NCBI RefSeq assembly: GCF_007833795.1
Contig: NZ_CP032702.1
Span: 2,604,001 to 2,668,000, forward strand
Reading direction: 5' to 3'
Origin: Candidatus Pantoea soli
GTDB lineage: Bacteria > Pseudomonadota > Gammaproteobacteria > Enterobacterales > Enterobacteriaceae
Length of the DNA: 64,000 nt
This document shows, one piece after another, positions 27,444 through 38,205 of the stretch (positions are counted from its first letter, which is position 1; each line of letters starts with the position of its first letter). The notes beneath the pieces are model-generated. The model had not been told where the DNA came from. It saw nothing but the letters and a program-made list of their open reading frames with translations, and ran no database searches. The position numbers were made by a program, and so were the translations under genes.

Positions 27444-29171
27444 ATGATTTCAGGCATTTTAGCATCACCGGGTATCGCTTTCGGCAAAGCACTGCTGCTG
27501 AAGGAAGACGAGATCGTCATCAACCGCAAAAAGATTTCTGACGATCAGGTTGAGCAGGAAGTGGCGCGCTTCCTTGAAGGCCGCAGCAAAGCCGCTGAAC
27601 AGCTTGAAGCGATCCGTATCAAAGCCGGTGAAACCTTCGGTGAAGAGAAAGCGGCGATCTTTGAAGGCCACATCATGCTGCTCGAAGACGAAGAGCTTGA
27701 GCAGGAAATCATCGACCTGATTAAAAAAGATCACTTAACCGCTGACGCCGCTGCCTATTCCGTGGTTGACGGTCAGGCCAAAGCGCTGGAAGAACTCGAC
27801 GACGAGTATCTGAAGGAGCGTGCTGCTGACGTACGTGACATTGGCAAGCGCCTGCTGCAAAACATCCTCGGCCTGCATATCGTTGACCTGAGCGCGATTG
27901 CCGACGAATCCATTCTGGTGGCCAAAGATTTAACGCCATCCGAAACCGCTCAGCTGAACCTGAAAAAGGTGCTGGGCTTCATTACCGATCTGGGTGGCCG
28001 CACTTCACACACCTCGATCATGGCGCGTTCCCTGGAGCTGCCTGCGATTGTCGGCACCGGTAACGTCACCGCCACCGTTAAGAACGGTGATTTCCTGATT
28101 CTGGATGGCGTGAACAACAAAATTTACGTCAACCCGACGGACGACGTACAGGAAGAGCTGAAAGCGATTCAGACGCAGTATCTGTCCGAAAAACACGAGC
28201 TGGCGAAGCTGAAAGATCTGCCGGCGATTACGCTGGATGGGCATCAGGTCGAAGTCTGCGCCAACATCGGTACCGTGCGTGATGTGGCGGGTGCCGAGCG
28301 CAACGGCGCAGAAGGCGTGGGTCTCTACCGCACTGAATTCCTGTTCATGGATCGTGATTCGCTGCCCACGGAAGAAGAGCAGTTCCAGGCTTATAAAGCG
28401 GTGGCGGAAGCAATGGGCTCCCAGGCCGTTATCGTCCGTACCATGGACATCGGCGGTGATAAAGATCTGCCGTACATGAACCTGCCGAAAGAAGAGAACC
28501 CGTTCCTCGGCTGGCGTGCCATCCGCATCGCGATGGATCGTAAAGAGATCCTGCACGCTCAGCTGCGCGCGATCCTGCGTGCCTCTTCGTTTGGCAAACT
28601 GCGCATTATGTTCCCGATGATCATCTCGGTTGAAGAAGTGCGTTTCCTCAAGGCCGAGCTGGAGACGCTGAAAGCACAGCTGCGCGAAGAGGGTAAAGCG
28701 TTCGATGAGTCCATTGAAGTGGGCATCATGGTAGAAACGCCGGCGTCGGCAGTGATTGCCCGCCATCTGGCGAAAGAAGTCGACTTCTTTAGTATTGGGA
28801 CAAACGACCTGACGCAGTATACTCTGGCAGTCGATCGTGGTAATGATTTGATTTCACACCTCTATAACCCAATGACGCCGTCTGTACTGGGCCTCATTAA
28901 GCAAGTGATCGACGCATCACATGCCGAAGGGAAATGGACCGGCATGTGTGGTGAGCTGGCGGGTGATGAACGTGCTACACTACTGTTACTGGGAATGGGG
29001 CTGGACGAATTCAGCATGAGTGCCATTTCAATCCCGAGCATCAAGAAAATCATTCGTAATACCAATTTCGAAGATGCGAAGGCTTTGGCAGAGCAGGCTC
29101 TGGCTCAACCCACAGCGGAAGATTTGATGAACCTGGTCAACAAGTTCATCAAAGAAAAAACGCTCTGCTGA
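27444..29171 (+). CDS. ptsI: PTS enzyme I
   Basis: Autophosphorylates with phosphoenolpyruvate and transfers phosphate to HPr. 575 residues. His189 in [13 protein letters not shown] is the phosphorylation site, the PEP-binding signature [19 protein letters not shown] is in the C-terminal barrel, and the catalytic Cys is in GMCGELAGD. Ribosome binding site AGGTAGGG before ATG 27444 is the same as in E. coli. Confidence 0.98.
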   Translation: MISGILASPGIAFGKALLLKEDEIVINRKKISDDQVEQEVARFLEGRSKAAEQLEAIRIKAGETFGEEKAAIFEGHIMLLEDEELEQEIIDLIKKDHLTADAAAYSVVDGQAKALEELDDEYLKERAADVRDIGKRLLQNILGLHIVDLSAIADESILVAKDLTPSETAQLNLKKVLGFITDLGGRTSHTSIMARSLELPAIVGTGNVTATVKNGDFLILDGVNNKIYVNPTDDVQEELKAIQTQYLSEKHELAKLKDLPAITLDGHQVEVCANIGTVRDVAGAERNGAEGVGLYRTEFLFMDRDSLPTEEEQFQAYKAVAEAMGSQAVIVRTMDIGGDKDLPYMNLPKEENPFLGWRAIRIAMDRKEILHAQLRAILRASSFGKLRIMFPMIISVEEVRFLKAELETLKAQLREEGKAFDESIEVGIMVETPASAVIARHLAKEVDFFSIGTNDLTQYTLAVDRGNDLISHLYNPMTPSVLGLIKQVIDASHAEGKWTGMCGELAGDERATLLLLGMGLDEFSMSAISIPSIKKIIRNTNFEDAKALAEQALAQPTAEDLMNLVNKFIKEKTLC

Positions 29172-29213
29172 TCCACGAGACGCTGGCCCCAAATTACTGC
29201 TTAGGAGAAGATC

Positions 29214-29717
29214 ATGGGTTTGTTTTCTAAACTTTTTGGCGAAAAATCAGAGAGCGCGTCAGGGACTATTGATATCGTTGCGCCTCTGTCAGGCGAAATC
29301 GTGAATATCGAAGACGTACCTGATGTGGTTTTTGCGGAGAAAATCGTCGGTGATGGTATCGCGATCAAACCGTCCGGCAACAAAATGGTTGCCCCGGTAG
29401 ATGGCACCATCGGCAAGATTTTTGAAACTAACCATGCTTTCTCAATCGAGTCTGATAACGGTATCGAGCTGTTTGTTCACTTCGGTATCGATACGGTTGA
29501 ACTCAAAGGCGAAGGCTTCAAACGCATCGCTGAAGAAGGCCAGAAAGTGAAAAAAGGCGACGTGGTCATTGAATTTGATCTGCCACTGCTGGAAGAGAAA
29601 GCCAAATCGACACTGACTCCGGTGGTGATCTCGAACATGGACGAGATCAAAGAGCTGACTAAACTCTCCGGTCAGGTTACCGTGGGCGAAACCCCGGTTA
29701 TCCGCATCAGAAAATAA
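29214..29717 (+). CDS. crr: PTS glucose-specific enzyme IIA
   Basis: Soluble IIA-Glc: phosphate relay to glucose IIBC and regulator of adenylate cyclase and of non-PTS permeases (inducer exclusion). 167 residues, two fewer than E. coli because of a shorter N-terminal linker ([15 protein letters not shown]). Active-site His in [12 protein letters not shown] (residue 89 here) and His74 in TNHAFS. Last gene of the operon, 42 bp after ptsI, with a terminator. Confidence 0.98.
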   Translation: MGLFSKLFGEKSESASGTIDIVAPLSGEIVNIEDVPDVVFAEKIVGDGIAIKPSGNKMVAPVDGTIGKIFETNHAFSIESDNGIELFVHFGIDTVELKGEGFKRIAEEGQKVKKGDVVIEFDLPLLEEKAKSTLTPVVISNMDEIKELTKLSGQVTVGETPVIRIRK

Positions 29718-29737
29718 GCAGCATCTGCAGCATAGAA

Positions 29738-29760
29738 AACGGCACCCGGCGGGTGCCGTT
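29738..29760 (+). terminator. Terminator of the pts operon
   Basis: AACGGCACCC-GGC-GGGTGCCGTT followed by TTTGTTTC. Confidence 0.93.
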
Positions 29761-29794
29761 TTTGTTTCGCCTGCCGTCCGATCGGGTGAGATGT

Positions 29795-31156
29795 TTAACG
29801 CTGCTGCCAGCGCGGCAGCCGCAGCGTCAGTTCCAGACCGCCTTCCGGCCGGTTCACCGCCTGCACTTCGCCGTGGTGCGCCAGAATCACCTTCCGCACA
29901 ATCGACAATCCCAGCCCGTAGCCTTTGCCCATCAGCGGCGAATTCACGCGCACAAAGGGATCGAAAATGCTGGAGAGCTTCTCCTCGTCCACGCCTGGCC
30001 CCTGGTCACGCACGCGGATCGCCAGCCACTGATTTTCTGCCTGCAGGCGCACGCTGATATGCTGACCCTGATGCGAAAAACGCAGCGCGTTGCGCAGTAC
30101 GTTCTCCACCCCGCGCCGAATCAGTTCTGCATTGCCACGCACGGTATAGTCTTCCTGCTCATCCACCTGGAAATCGATATGCACGCCGGGGATCTGCGCT
30201 TCATAGCGCACATCGGTTACCACCGCCTGCAGCAGACCGGTCAGATCAAAATATTGTTCCCCCGGCATGCTCTCATGCTCAGCGCGGGAAAGCGTCAGCA
30301 GCTCGCCAATCATCTTATCGAGCCGCCGCGCCTCTTCATCAATGCGATTAAGAGAAGCGGCCACGGATTCCGGCGTCTGGCGCGCCAGACCGGTCGCCAG
30401 CTGCAGACGCGCCAGCGGCGAACGCAGCTCATGGGAGATATCATGCAGCAGCTCTTCGCGCGCTTTAACCAGCGTGTCCAGCCGTTCCACCATGGCATCA
30501 AAATCCTGCGCCACGCTGGAGAGTTCATCATGGCGTTTACGCATTACCGGATAGAGCCGCACCGAGAGATCGCCGCGGGAGACGCGGGCAAACCCTTCAC
30601 GCAGCTGGCGCATCGGCCGGGTCAGGTTCCACGCCAGCAGCAGGCTGAACAGCAGCCCCAGCGCGCCGGCAAAGGTAAACATCGGTTCCGGAATATTGAG
30701 GATACGTCGCTGATGCCCCCCGCCCATGGAACTGTCTTCGCGCAGTCCTTTGACGTCGTAGCGCAGCTCGTAGGTTTTGCTGTCCGCGCCTTTCACCCAG
30801 CGCACAATCACATCCGGAAAAGGCCCGTGAAACGGCTGGCTGAAGGTTTCCGGCGGCGCATTGACCGGGCTGGTGAGCGGTTTATCATGCTGAATGACCG
30901 AGAAAAACTGCCGATCGTTCGGCTCCCAGTCGGCCATCATGTCATCCAGCGCGGCCGGCCCGCCGCGCGCCAGTACCGACACGGCAGAGGCCATCTGCAG
31001 GTTCACAATACGGCGAATGGCCACAATCTCCGGCGGCTCATGCCGGTTGCCAGAAAGGGTAAACCCCAGCCACAGCAGCTGGCTGATAATCAGAAACACA
31101 ATCCAGAAGCCCAGCAGAATCTTCCAGAACATGCGCCCACGATAGCTGTGTTTCAT
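29795..31156 (-). CDS. CpxA-like sensor histidine kinase
   Basis: 453-residue inner-membrane kinase: TM1 at about 11-33, a periplasmic domain of about 125 residues, TM2 at about 158-177, HAMP, a dimerisation domain with phospho-His242 (LLHDISHELRSPLARL), and an HATPase domain with N box ENVLRNALRFS, DQGPGVDEE and GYGLGLSIV. The organisation is that of CpxA, but the true cpxA lies elsewhere in enterobacteria, so this is a paralogue. Its ATG overlaps the stop of the response regulator (ATGA). In E. coli this spot between crr and cysM has unrelated genes. The signal is unknown. Confidence 0.85.
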   Translation of the reverse strand: MKHSYRGRMFWKILLGFWIVFLIISQLLWLGFTLSGNRHEPPEIVAIRRIVNLQMASAVSVLARGGPAALDDMMADWEPNDRQFFSVIQHDKPLTSPVNAPPETFSQPFHGPFPDVIVRWVKGADSKTYELRYDVKGLREDSSMGGGHQRRILNIPEPMFTFAGALGLLFSLLLAWNLTRPMRQLREGFARVSRGDLSVRLYPVMRKRHDELSSVAQDFDAMVERLDTLVKAREELLHDISHELRSPLARLQLATGLARQTPESVAASLNRIDEEARRLDKMIGELLTLSRAEHESMPGEQYFDLTGLLQAVVTDVRYEAQIPGVHIDFQVDEQEDYTVRGNAELIRRGVENVLRNALRFSHQGQHISVRLQAENQWLAIRVRDQGPGVDEEKLSSIFDPFVRVNSPLMGKGYGLGLSIVRKVILAHHGEVQAVNRPEGGLELTLRLPRWQQR

Positions 31157-31833
31157 CGAATGCGGTAACCGATACTGCGCACCGTCTCAATGTTGATGCT
31201 GTCGGCGGTCAGCGCCGCCAGTTTCTGGCGAATGTTGCTGATGTGCACATCCACGCTGCGATCGTAGGCTTCCCGCGGGCGGCCCAGCCCTTTCTCGGAG
31301 AGTTCATCTTTGGAGACCACACGGTCCGGCGCGCGCAGCAGCAGGTCCAGCAGGTTAAATTCGGATGCTGTCAGGTCGAACGCTTTACCCTGCCATTCCG
31401 TTATGCGCGTGGCCGGGTTCAGCGTCAGATCGCCCCAGCGCAGCGTCTCTTTTTTATCCGGCACCGGTGCCTGATCTTCAAACCGACGCAGCACCGCACG
31501 CAGGCGCGCCACCAGCTCGCGCGGGTAGCACGGCTTCGGCACATAATCGTCTGCGCCCATCTCCAGCCCAATCACGCGATCGATATTGTCGCCTTTGGCG
31601 GTCAGCATAATCACCGGTAAACGGCTGTTCTGCCGTACCTGACGCAGCACGTCGATCCCGCTCATATCCGGCAGCATGATGTCGAGGATCATCGCGGTAT
31701 AGTGGCCGGAGAGCGCGCCCTCAATGCCAGCGCTGCCGGTTAAAACCAGTTGCGTTTCAAAACCTTCCGCAATCAGGTACTGGCTCAGCATGGTGCCAAG
31801 CTCCACATCATCGTCAACAAGCAGAATTTTCAT
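31153..31833 (-). CDS. CpxR-like OmpR-family response regulator
   Basis: 226 residues from ATG 31833 (MKILLVDDDVELGTMLSQYL); a longer frame to 31989 lacks a ribosome binding site. Receiver domain with Asp51 in MILDIMLPDMSG and Lys in DDYVPKPCYP, then a winged-helix DNA-binding domain (LTASEFNLLDLLLRAPDRVV, SVDVHISNIRQKL). Operon with the kinase gene by a four-base overlap. Paralogue of CpxR; targets unknown. Confidence 0.87.
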   Translation of the reverse strand: MKILLVDDDVELGTMLSQYLIAEGFETQLVLTGSAGIEGALSGHYTAMILDIMLPDMSGIDVLRQVRQNSRLPVIMLTAKGDNIDRVIGLEMGADDYVPKPCYPRELVARLRAVLRRFEDQAPVPDKKETLRWGDLTLNPATRITEWQGKAFDLTASEFNLLDLLLRAPDRVVSKDELSEKGLGRPREAYDRSVDVHISNIRQKLAALTADSINIETVRSIGYRIR

Positions 31834-32009
31834 TGTCATCTCTCGTACAAAATTGCCGCTATTCTGGCCTGAGTGGACACGGAACGCAGCCGGTTTTACG
31901 CGATCCTTACAGTGCGTGTCGCCGGGGCCGCTCAGGGAGACTATAGACAAAAATGGCCCGCACGCCGCAGGAAACGACGCACAGGCCATCGCCGGTTATG
32001 GCGGAGAGA

Positions 32010-32891
32010 TCAGTGGTACACGCCGGTAGAGAGGTAACGATCGCCGCGATCGCAGACAATCGCCACCACGATGCTGCCGGGTTGTGCCGCTGCGATGCGC
32101 AGTGCGCCGGCCACGGCGCCGCCGGAGCTGACGCCGCAGAAAATGCCTTCACGCCGGGCCAGCGCGCGCATGGTCTCTTCAGCTTCCTGCTGGGCCATAT
32201 CCATCACCTCATCCACCAGTTCAGGCCGGAAAATGCCGGGCAGATAGGCCGCGGGCCAGCGCCGGATGCCCGGGATGCTGCTGCCCTCCTGCGGCTGCAG
32301 GCCAATCACCCGGACCTGTGGCGCATGCTCTTTCAGATAGCGCCCGACGCCGCTGATGGTGCCGGTGGTACCCATGCTGGAGACAAAATGGGTCATGCGG
32401 CCGTGGCTCTGCTGCCAGATTTCCGGTCCGGTTGTCAGATAGTGGCCAAGCGGATTATCCGGATTATTAAACTGATCGAGCACCCGGCCCTCGCCGCGCT
32501 CTGCCATCGCCTGCGCCAGATCGCGCGCGCCCTCCATGCCCTGCTCGCGCGATACCAGCACCAGTTCTGCGCCGTAGGCGCGCATAGCATCCTGGCGTTC
32601 CTGGCTCATGTTTTCCGGCATCAGCAGACGCAGCCTGTAGCCTTTCATCGCTGCAATCATTGCCAGCGCAATACCGGTGTTGCCGCTGGTGGCTTCAATC
32701 AGCCGATCGCCAGGCTGGATGTCACCGCGTAATTCCGCCTGATGAATCATTGACCAGGCCGCGCGGTCTTTGACTGAACCCGCCGGGTTGTTGCCCTCCA
32801 GCTTAAGCCAGATTTCGCTGCCGTTGTCAGGCGTCAGGCGTTGCAACCTGATCAGCGGCGTATTGCCGATGGTGTTTTCCAGAGTGGTCAC
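32010..32891 (-). CDS. cysM: Cysteine synthase B
   Basis: PLP enzyme that makes cysteine from O-acetylserine with sulfide, or S-sulfocysteine with thiosulfate. 293 residues (E. coli 303, shorter C-terminal tail). PLP lysine in NNPAGSVKDRAAW, substrate loop [12 protein letters not shown], phosphate loop SSMGTTGTISG. Last gene of cysPTWAM, 72 bp after cysA with a hairpin between. Its presence beside a thiosulfate importer fits the thiosulfate route. Confidence 0.95.
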   Translation of the reverse strand: MTTLENTIGNTPLIRLQRLTPDNGSEIWLKLEGNNPAGSVKDRAAWSMIHQAELRGDIQPGDRLIEATSGNTGIALAMIAAMKGYRLRLLMPENMSQERQDAMRAYGAELVLVSREQGMEGARDLAQAMAERGEGRVLDQFNNPDNPLGHYLTTGPEIWQQSHGRMTHFVSSMGTTGTISGVGRYLKEHAPQVRVIGLQPQEGSSIPGIRRWPAAYLPGIFRPELVDEVMDMAQQEAEETMRALARREGIFCGVSSGGAVAGALRIAAAQPGSIVVAIVCDRGDRYLSTGVYH

Positions 32892-32924
32892 GGTGTCAGT
32901 CCAGGGGAAAGAGAGGCAAATAAA

Positions 32925-32947
32925 TCGGGCGGGAAAATCCCGCCCGA
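32925..32947 (-). terminator. Hairpin between cysA and cysM
   Basis: TCGGGCGGGA-TTT-TCCCGCCCGA on the minus strand, a 10-bp stem with a three-base loop, followed by TTTATTTG. It may reduce readthrough into cysM. Confidence 0.7.
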
Positions 32948-32963
32948 AGGAGTGACAAAAATA

Positions 32964-34052
32964 TCAGGCGCTCTCGGCAAAGGCAACCGGACGCAGCGGC
33001 GTGGTGCCGTGATAGAGACGCGCCTGCTGCAGGCCGACAAACAGCCGTTCGCCGCGCGCCGGGGCGGTGTGTTCGCCGGCGTACACCACCGAAAAGGCCT
33101 CGCCATGCCAGCCCGTCGGCTGTACCACCAGCTGCCAGAAGTGACCGCGCGGGCTGATCTCCAGCACCTGAACCGGCAGCGGGGTTTCAAGGCTGCTCTG
33201 GCGTGAAACATCCACTTCCCACGGACGCAGGAACAGCTCAACCTCGCCCTGATGCGCTGGCGTATAGCCCAGCGGCCAGCGGTGAGCGGCAACGTGGAAT
33301 TGTGAACCGTGCACCTCGCCGTCGAAACGGTTAACTTCGCCGAGGAACTCCAGCACAAAGCGCGTGGCCGGCTCGCGCCACACGTCGTCCGGCGAGCCAA
33401 CCTGCTCAATGTTCCCCTGGCTCATGACCACGACGCTGTCCGCCACTTCCATCGCTTCTTCCTGGTCGTGCGTGACAAAGACACTGGTGAACTTCAGCTC
33501 TTCATGCAGCTGACGCAGCCAGCGGCGCAGCTCTTTACGTACCTGCGCATCCAGCGCGCCAAAGGGTTCATCCAGCAGCAGAATCTGCGGTTCTACCGCC
33601 AGCGCGCGCGCCAGGGCTACACGCTGCTTCTGACCGCCGGAGAGCTGGGCCGGATAGCGGTTAGCCAGATGCGCCAGCTGCACCATCTCCAGCAGACGCG
33701 TTACGCGCCGCTGAATTTCGGCCCTGTTCGGACGCTCGCGGCGCGGCAGCACCGTCAGGCCAAAGGCGATGTTGTCGAACACCGTCATGTGGCGAAACAG
33801 CGCATAATGCTGGAACACAAAGCCAACCTGACGGTCACGCGCATGGATGCGGCTGACATCTTTACCGTGGAACGAAATCTGCCCGCTGTTCTGATGCTCC
33901 AGTCCGGCGATGATGCGCAGCAGCGTGGTTTTACCGGAGCCGGAAGGTCCGAGCAGCGCCACCATCTTGCCGGAAGGAATATCCAGAGAGATATCGTTCA
34001 GCACCGGCGTCCGGCCGAATGCTTTATTAATGTGTTTAATCTCAATGCTCAT
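32964..34052 (-). CDS. cysA: Sulfate/thiosulfate ABC transporter ATPase
   Basis: ATP-binding subunit energising CysTW. 362 residues: Walker [15 protein letters not shown], signature [15 protein letters not shown], Walker [14 protein letters not shown]-loop [11 protein letters not shown], and a C-terminal TOBE-like domain. It overlaps cysW by 11 bases. Confidence 0.97.
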   Translation of the reverse strand: MSIEIKHINKAFGRTPVLNDISLDIPSGKMVALLGPSGSGKTTLLRIIAGLEHQNSGQISFHGKDVSRIHARDRQVGFVFQHYALFRHMTVFDNIAFGLTVLPRRERPNRAEIQRRVTRLLEMVQLAHLANRYPAQLSGGQKQRVALARALAVEPQILLLDEPFGALDAQVRKELRRWLRQLHEELKFTSVFVTHDQEEAMEVADSVVVMSQGNIEQVGSPDDVWREPATRFVLEFLGEVNRFDGEVHGSQFHVAAHRWPLGYTPAHQGEVELFLRPWEVDVSRQSSLETPLPVQVLEISPRGHFWQLVVQPTGWHGEAFSVVYAGEHTAPARGERLFVGLQQARLYHGTTPLRPVAFAESA

Positions 34053-34914
34053 GATTTTCCTCCTGTTGGCGCTTCAGCTGATGCTCTAATCGCCACTGCA
34101 CCACGCTTTTCAGAAACAGCGTCACAATTGCCATCAGGGTCAGCAGCGCGGCAGCGGTAAACGCGCCTACGGTGTTGTAATCCTGATGCAGTAATTCAAC
34201 CTGCAGCGGTAAGGTGTAGGTCTCACCGCGAATCGAACCCGATACCACTGACACCGCGCCAAATTCGCCAATCGCGCGTGCGTTGGTCAGCACCACGCCG
34301 TACAGCAGCGCCCAGCGAATGTTCGGCAGCGTCACACGGCGGAACATCTGCCAGCCGGACGCGCCCAGCAGAACGGCGGCTTCATCTTCATTACTGCCCT
34401 GGCTCAGCATCACCGGCACCAGCTCACGCACCACAAACGGACAGGTGACGAAAATGGTCGCCAGCACGATCCCCGGCCAGGAGAACATAATCTGGATGCT
34501 GTGGGCGTCCAGCCAGCCACCGGCCGGACCATTGACGCCCCAGAACAGCAGATACATCAGCCCTGCCACCACCGGCGAGACCGCAAACGGAATATCAAAC
34601 AGCGTCAGCAGCAGCTGGCGACCGGGGAAGGTAAAGCGCGTCACCAGCCAGGCCAGCAGCGTGCCAAACACCAGGTTGACCGGCACGGTGATCAGCGCGA
34701 CCAGCACCGTCATCCAGATAGCGTGCAGCATGTCGCCATCCTGCAGGTTACTGAAGGTCTGGCCGATGCCCTGGCTGAGCGCCTCCCAGAAAATAGAAAT
34801 CATCGGCACCACCAGCAGCAGCACCGACACCAGCGCGCCGATACCAATCAGCAGCCATTTGGCCTTGCTTGCCGGCTGATGCGCCGCGTGGTTGATCTGT
34901 GAAACCTCGGCCAT
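34042..34914 (-). CDS. cysW: Sulfate/thiosulfate ABC permease CysW
   Basis: One of two membrane subunits of the importer. 290 residues, six membrane segments, with the EAA-loop sequence [22 protein letters not shown] that docks on CysA. Its ATG overlaps the cysT stop (TGATG). Confidence 0.96.
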   Translation of the reverse strand: MAEVSQINHAAHQPASKAKWLLIGIGALVSVLLLVVPMISIFWEALSQGIGQTFSNLQDGDMLHAIWMTVLVALITVPVNLVFGTLLAWLVTRFTFPGRQLLLTLFDIPFAVSPVVAGLMYLLFWGVNGPAGGWLDAHSIQIMFSWPGIVLATIFVTCPFVVRELVPVMLSQGSNEDEAAVLLGASGWQMFRRVTLPNIRWALLYGVVLTNARAIGEFGAVSVVSGSIRGETYTLPLQVELLHQDYNTVGAFTAAALLTLMAIVTLFLKSVVQWRLEHQLKRQQEENHEH

Positions 34915-35750
34915 CAGTGGCCTCCTAAACGACGGCCAAAGCGGCTTTGCAGGGTGTTAATGGCAAACAGCAGCAGCAGCGATGCGGCGAGGATCACCGA
35001 GGCGATGGCGCTGGCGGCCGGATAGTCAAACTCCTGCAGACGCACAAAAATCATCAGCGACGTCACTTCCGTTTTCCAGGCAATGTTACCGGCGATAAAG
35101 ATCACCGCACCAAACTCGCCCAGGCTGCGGGTAAACGACAGCGCCGTACCGGCCAGCAGCGCCGGCGCCACTTCAGGCAGCACTACGCGGCGGAAACTCT
35201 GCCACGGTGTCGCGCCCAGCGTCTCAGCGGCTTCTTCATATTCCGGCCCCAGCTCTTCCAGCACCGGCTGTACGGTACGCACCACAAACGGGATGCTGGT
35301 AAAAGCCATAGCGACTGCAATGCCCAGCCAGGTATAAGAGACTTTGATATCAAAGTGCGCCAGCCACTGACCGTACCAGCCATTCACGGAAAACAGCCCG
35401 GCCAGCGTCAGACCGGCAACGGCGGTAGGCAGCGCAAACGGCAGATCCATCAGGCCGTCCAGCAGCGTGCGTCCCGGGAAGCGATAGCGGGTAAGGATCC
35501 ACGCCATCAGCATGCCGAACAGCGCATTAAACAGCGAAGCCACCCCGGCAGACAGCAGCGTCACTTTATAGGCGGCGACCAGCTGCGGGTTGGTGATGAC
35601 TTCCCAGTACTGCGCCAGCGTCATCTGCGACAGCTGCATCAGCAGCGCGCTGATCGGCAGCAGCAAAATCAGGCAGGTAAACAGCAGGCTGGTGCCCAGG
35701 CTGATTCCAAAGCCGGGCAGCACGCGTTTCTGTGCAGAGGCCAGCATCAT
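34914..35750 (-). CDS. cysT: Sulfate/thiosulfate ABC permease CysT (CysU)
   Basis: Second membrane subunit. 278 residues, about six membrane segments, EAA loop [22 protein letters not shown]. Its ATG overlaps the cysP stop (ATGA). The order cysP-T-W-A-M is as in E. coli. Confidence 0.96.
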   Translation of the reverse strand: MMLASAQKRVLPGFGISLGTSLLFTCLILLLPISALLMQLSQMTLAQYWEVITNPQLVAAYKVTLLSAGVASLFNALFGMLMAWILTRYRFPGRTLLDGLMDLPFALPTAVAGLTLAGLFSVNGWYGQWLAHFDIKVSYTWLGIAVAMAFTSIPFVVRTVQPVLEELGPEYEEAAETLGATPWQSFRRVVLPEVAPALLAGTALSFTRSLGEFGAVIFIAGNIAWKTEVTSLMIFVRLQEFDYPAASAIASVILAASLLLLFAINTLQSRFGRRLGGH

Positions 35751-36763
35751 TTGCGCCCCGCTGCCAGCAGCTTGTCCAGCTCACCGCCGCTGACAAAATG
35801 CGTTTTCATGACCGCATCCCAGCCGCCAAAGGTGTCGCTGACGTTAAACAGCGCGGTCTGCGGAAAACGCGCCTGCTGTGCGGCCATCAGCTGCGGGTTA
35901 TTCACGCGATAGTAGTATTGCGTCATGATCTTCTGCGCTTCCGGCGTATAGAGGTAATTCAGATAGGCTTTGGCTGCCTCAGCGGTGCCGTTGTGCGCGA
36001 CATTCCTGTCCACCCAGGCGACGGGGAACTCGGCCAGAATATTGGTGGCAGGCACAATCACCTCGAAGTCCTCTTTGCCGTACTGATTACGGATGGTGTT
36101 CACTTCGGATTCAAAGCTGATCAGCACATCGCCCAGCCCGCGCTCGGCGAAGGTGGTGGTGGCGCCGCGGCCGCCGGTGTCAAACACCTCCACGTTTTTC
36201 AGGAACTGCGCCATCCAGGCTTCCGTTTTCGCTTTATCGCCGCCGTCAGCTTTGTCCGCTGCGCCCCACGCCGCCAGATAGGTATAGCGACCGTTGCCGG
36301 AGGTTTTGGGATTCGGGAAAATCAGCCGTACGCCATCGCGAGCCAGATCCTGCCAGTCGTGGATCTGCTTTGGATTACCTTTGCGCACCAGGAACGCCAT
36401 GGTGGAGTAAAACGGCGAGCTGTTATTGGGCAGGCGGCTTTGCCAGTCAGCCGCAATCAGGTTGCCTTTATCATGCAGCACCTGCACATCGGTCACCTGA
36501 TTGTACGTCACGACGTCCGCGCGCAATCCCTGCAGGATCGCCAGCGCCTGTTTTGATGAACCGGCATGCGATTGCTTAATGGTGAGTTTATCGCCCGGAT
36601 GGGCGGCGTCCCACTGCTGCTCGAACGGTGCGTTCAGGGCGACAAACAGCTCACGTGACACATCATACGAGCTGTTCAGCAGCTCCGTTGCCTGTGCCGA
36701 CGTAGCGAACGCCAGCGACAGCGCGATACCGCCAAGCCATGTTTTCGAAACCGGAAGTGTCAT
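35747..36763 (-). CDS. cysP: Thiosulfate-binding protein CysP
   Basis: Periplasmic receptor of the sulfate/thiosulfate importer. 338 residues, the E. coli CysP length. Signal peptide 1-26 ending TSAQA, then [15 protein letters not shown] and [13 protein letters not shown], the anion-binding block. First gene of the operon. The leader (36764-36870) contains CGATATATAAAACCGTTAC on the coding strand, a plausible CysB/promoter region. The further gap to yfeY (36865-37055) has no convincing gene. Confidence 0.95.
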   Translation of the reverse strand: MTLPVSKTWLGGIALSLAFATSAQATELLNSSYDVSRELFVALNAPFEQQWDAAHPGDKLTIKQSHAGSSKQALAILQGLRADVVTYNQVTDVQVLHDKGNLIAADWQSRLPNNSSPFYSTMAFLVRKGNPKQIHDWQDLARDGVRLIFPNPKTSGNGRYTYLAAWGAADKADGGDKAKTEAWMAQFLKNVEVFDTGGRGATTTFAERGLGDVLISFESEVNTIRNQYGKEDFEVIVPATNILAEFPVAWVDRNVAHNGTAEAAKAYLNYLYTPEAQKIMTQYYYRVNNPQLMAAQQARFPQTALFNVSDTFGGWDAVMKTHFVSGGELDKLLAAGRK

Positions 36764-37055
36764 GCTGCATCCTGAAAAGGGGGAACGCGAGTGCCATCAG
36801 ATGCAGCCAGTTTATTGATAACTCCGGGCAAAACAGTAACGGTTTTATATATCGTTTAGGGATTTCAAAGTCTAAAAAGGCATAAGCGCGCGGCGAAGGT
36901 TATGCGGCTGGCGGCAATGGAAAAGGATGCTAAGGACCGGGCACGCCAGGCAGCGGCACCCTCTGCACGCGCGGTGATCGGGCCGGCTGCCGCAGAGGCA
37001 CGCCGCGCAATGCAGCGTGCGGGTTCAGGGGCAGGAAAATGACGCGCCGGCGGGC

Positions 37056-37676
37056 TTAGCGCTGCCAGATAATCGCGCTGATTGTCCAGTTTTTCAGCGT
37101 TTCGTCTGCCGGCATCAGCCCGGCTGGCCCGTGCCATTCGCCGTGGTAAAGGTAAGCGATATGCTCGCTGCCGGGCGCACGGCATTCAACATCGCGCGTA
37201 TCAAGTCCCGCCACCATTTTGCAGTTATCAAACGCCTTGCTGAATTTGTCGCTGAAGCGGTCGCCAATTTTGCTGCCATCGGCGCTTTGCGCGCTGGCAT
37301 CCCTGGCCTCAATACGTTCCACACTGCTTTTACCGCTGATGACCAGCTTCACGCTGCCGTCATCCAGCGCCTGCCAGAAATCTTCCACCTGGCCGTTCTG
37401 CGTGCGCATGCCCTGACGCAGCTGATAGTCATTATTCAGCGCACGGCTGATGGCAGATTCCGACATCGGCGTGCTGCCGTTCAGGCCGGCAACGCCCTGC
37501 TCGGTCACGGTCAGGGTGCCACCAAACCAGCTGAACGGGTTAAGGGCAGACCAGTGATAGCTGAGTGGGTTATACCAGTGACTCTCCTGCGCACTGGCAG
37601 AAGAAGAAGAACCTGAACTGGCGCAGCCCGCCAGCAGTAATGCACTGACCAGCAGGGCGGGACGAACAACTTTCAT
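37056..37676 (-). CDS. yfeY: RpoE-regulated lipoprotein YfeY
   Basis: 206 residues with a lipoprotein signal: LLLAGC lipobox with Cys18. Similar to E. coli YfeY in NPFSWFGGTLTVTEQGVAGL, KIGDRFSDKFSKAFDNC and LYHGEWHGPAGLMPADETLK. Ser-rich linker after Cys18 is longer than in E. coli. Function unknown; sigma-E dependent in E. coli. Next to yfeZ and ypeA as in E. coli. Confidence 0.9.
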   Translation of the reverse strand: MKVVRPALLVSALLLAGCASSGSSSSASAQESHWYNPLSYHWSALNPFSWFGGTLTVTEQGVAGLNGSTPMSESAISRALNNDYQLRQGMRTQNGQVEDFWQALDDGSVKLVISGKSSVERIEARDASAQSADGSKIGDRFSDKFSKAFDNCKMVAGLDTRDVECRAPGSEHIAYLYHGEWHGPAGLMPADETLKNWTISAIIWQR

Positions 37677-37739
37677 GCTTACTCCTTGATCTTTTGTGCC
37701 GGTTGGCGTGCCTGTTGGAGTCGCAATCCGGCAAAAAGT

Positions 37740-38198
37740 TTAGATGTTTTGCCGGGCGGGATGAAAGCAGTCGCGCAGCCGCTGCCAGCGTTGCAGGCCT
37801 GTCAGCGCCAGCAGGTCAAACAGCAGCAGCAACACGGGCAGCGGCGAATCCGCCTGCTCACCCTGCCACAGCGCAGCGCCCTGCCACAGCAGGCTCAGCA
37901 GCAGCGAGGCGCTGAGCAGGTAGCGCCAGCCCTGCCACAGACGCGGCCAGCGCTGGCGATAGCCGGTCAGCAGCAGGCCAGCGGCGGCCGGCACGCCCAG
38001 TCCAAGCCCAAGCCAGAAGCTCTGCCTGTCGGGATAGAACAGCGCCAGCAGATCGCTGCCCTGCTGGCGTGACGCCCCGGCCATCAGCAGCAGCAGCCAG
38101 GTGCGCGCCTGCAGCAGCAGAATCAGCCAGAAAAGAAACGGCAGCCGCAGCTGCCCTTTCGCATCGTATTCTTCCGGTGGGTATTTCAGCGCGTGCAC
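37740..38198 (-). CDS. yfeZ: DUF2919 membrane protein YfeZ
   Basis: 152-residue inner-membrane protein with about four membrane segments. The family signature KYPPEEYDAKGQLRLPFLFW at the N-terminus and GASRQQGSDLLALFYPDR are clear. Function unknown. Seven bases downstream of ypeA, so probably one transcript. Confidence 0.9.
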   Translation of the reverse strand: MHALKYPPEEYDAKGQLRLPFLFWLILLLQARTWLLLLMAGASRQQGSDLLALFYPDRQSFWLGLGLGVPAAAGLLLTGYRQRWPRLWQGWRYLLSASLLLSLLWQGAALWQGEQADSPLPVLLLLFDLLALTGLQRWQRLRDCFHPARQNI

Positions 38199-38205
38199 CG
38201 GAAAC

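Noticed and set aside
36901..37043. 46-codon Ala/Arg-rich open frame on the plus strand between cysP and yfeY
   Set aside because: Only a GAAGG two bases before the ATG, low-complexity composition expected by chance in GC-rich DNA, and no recognisable homologue.
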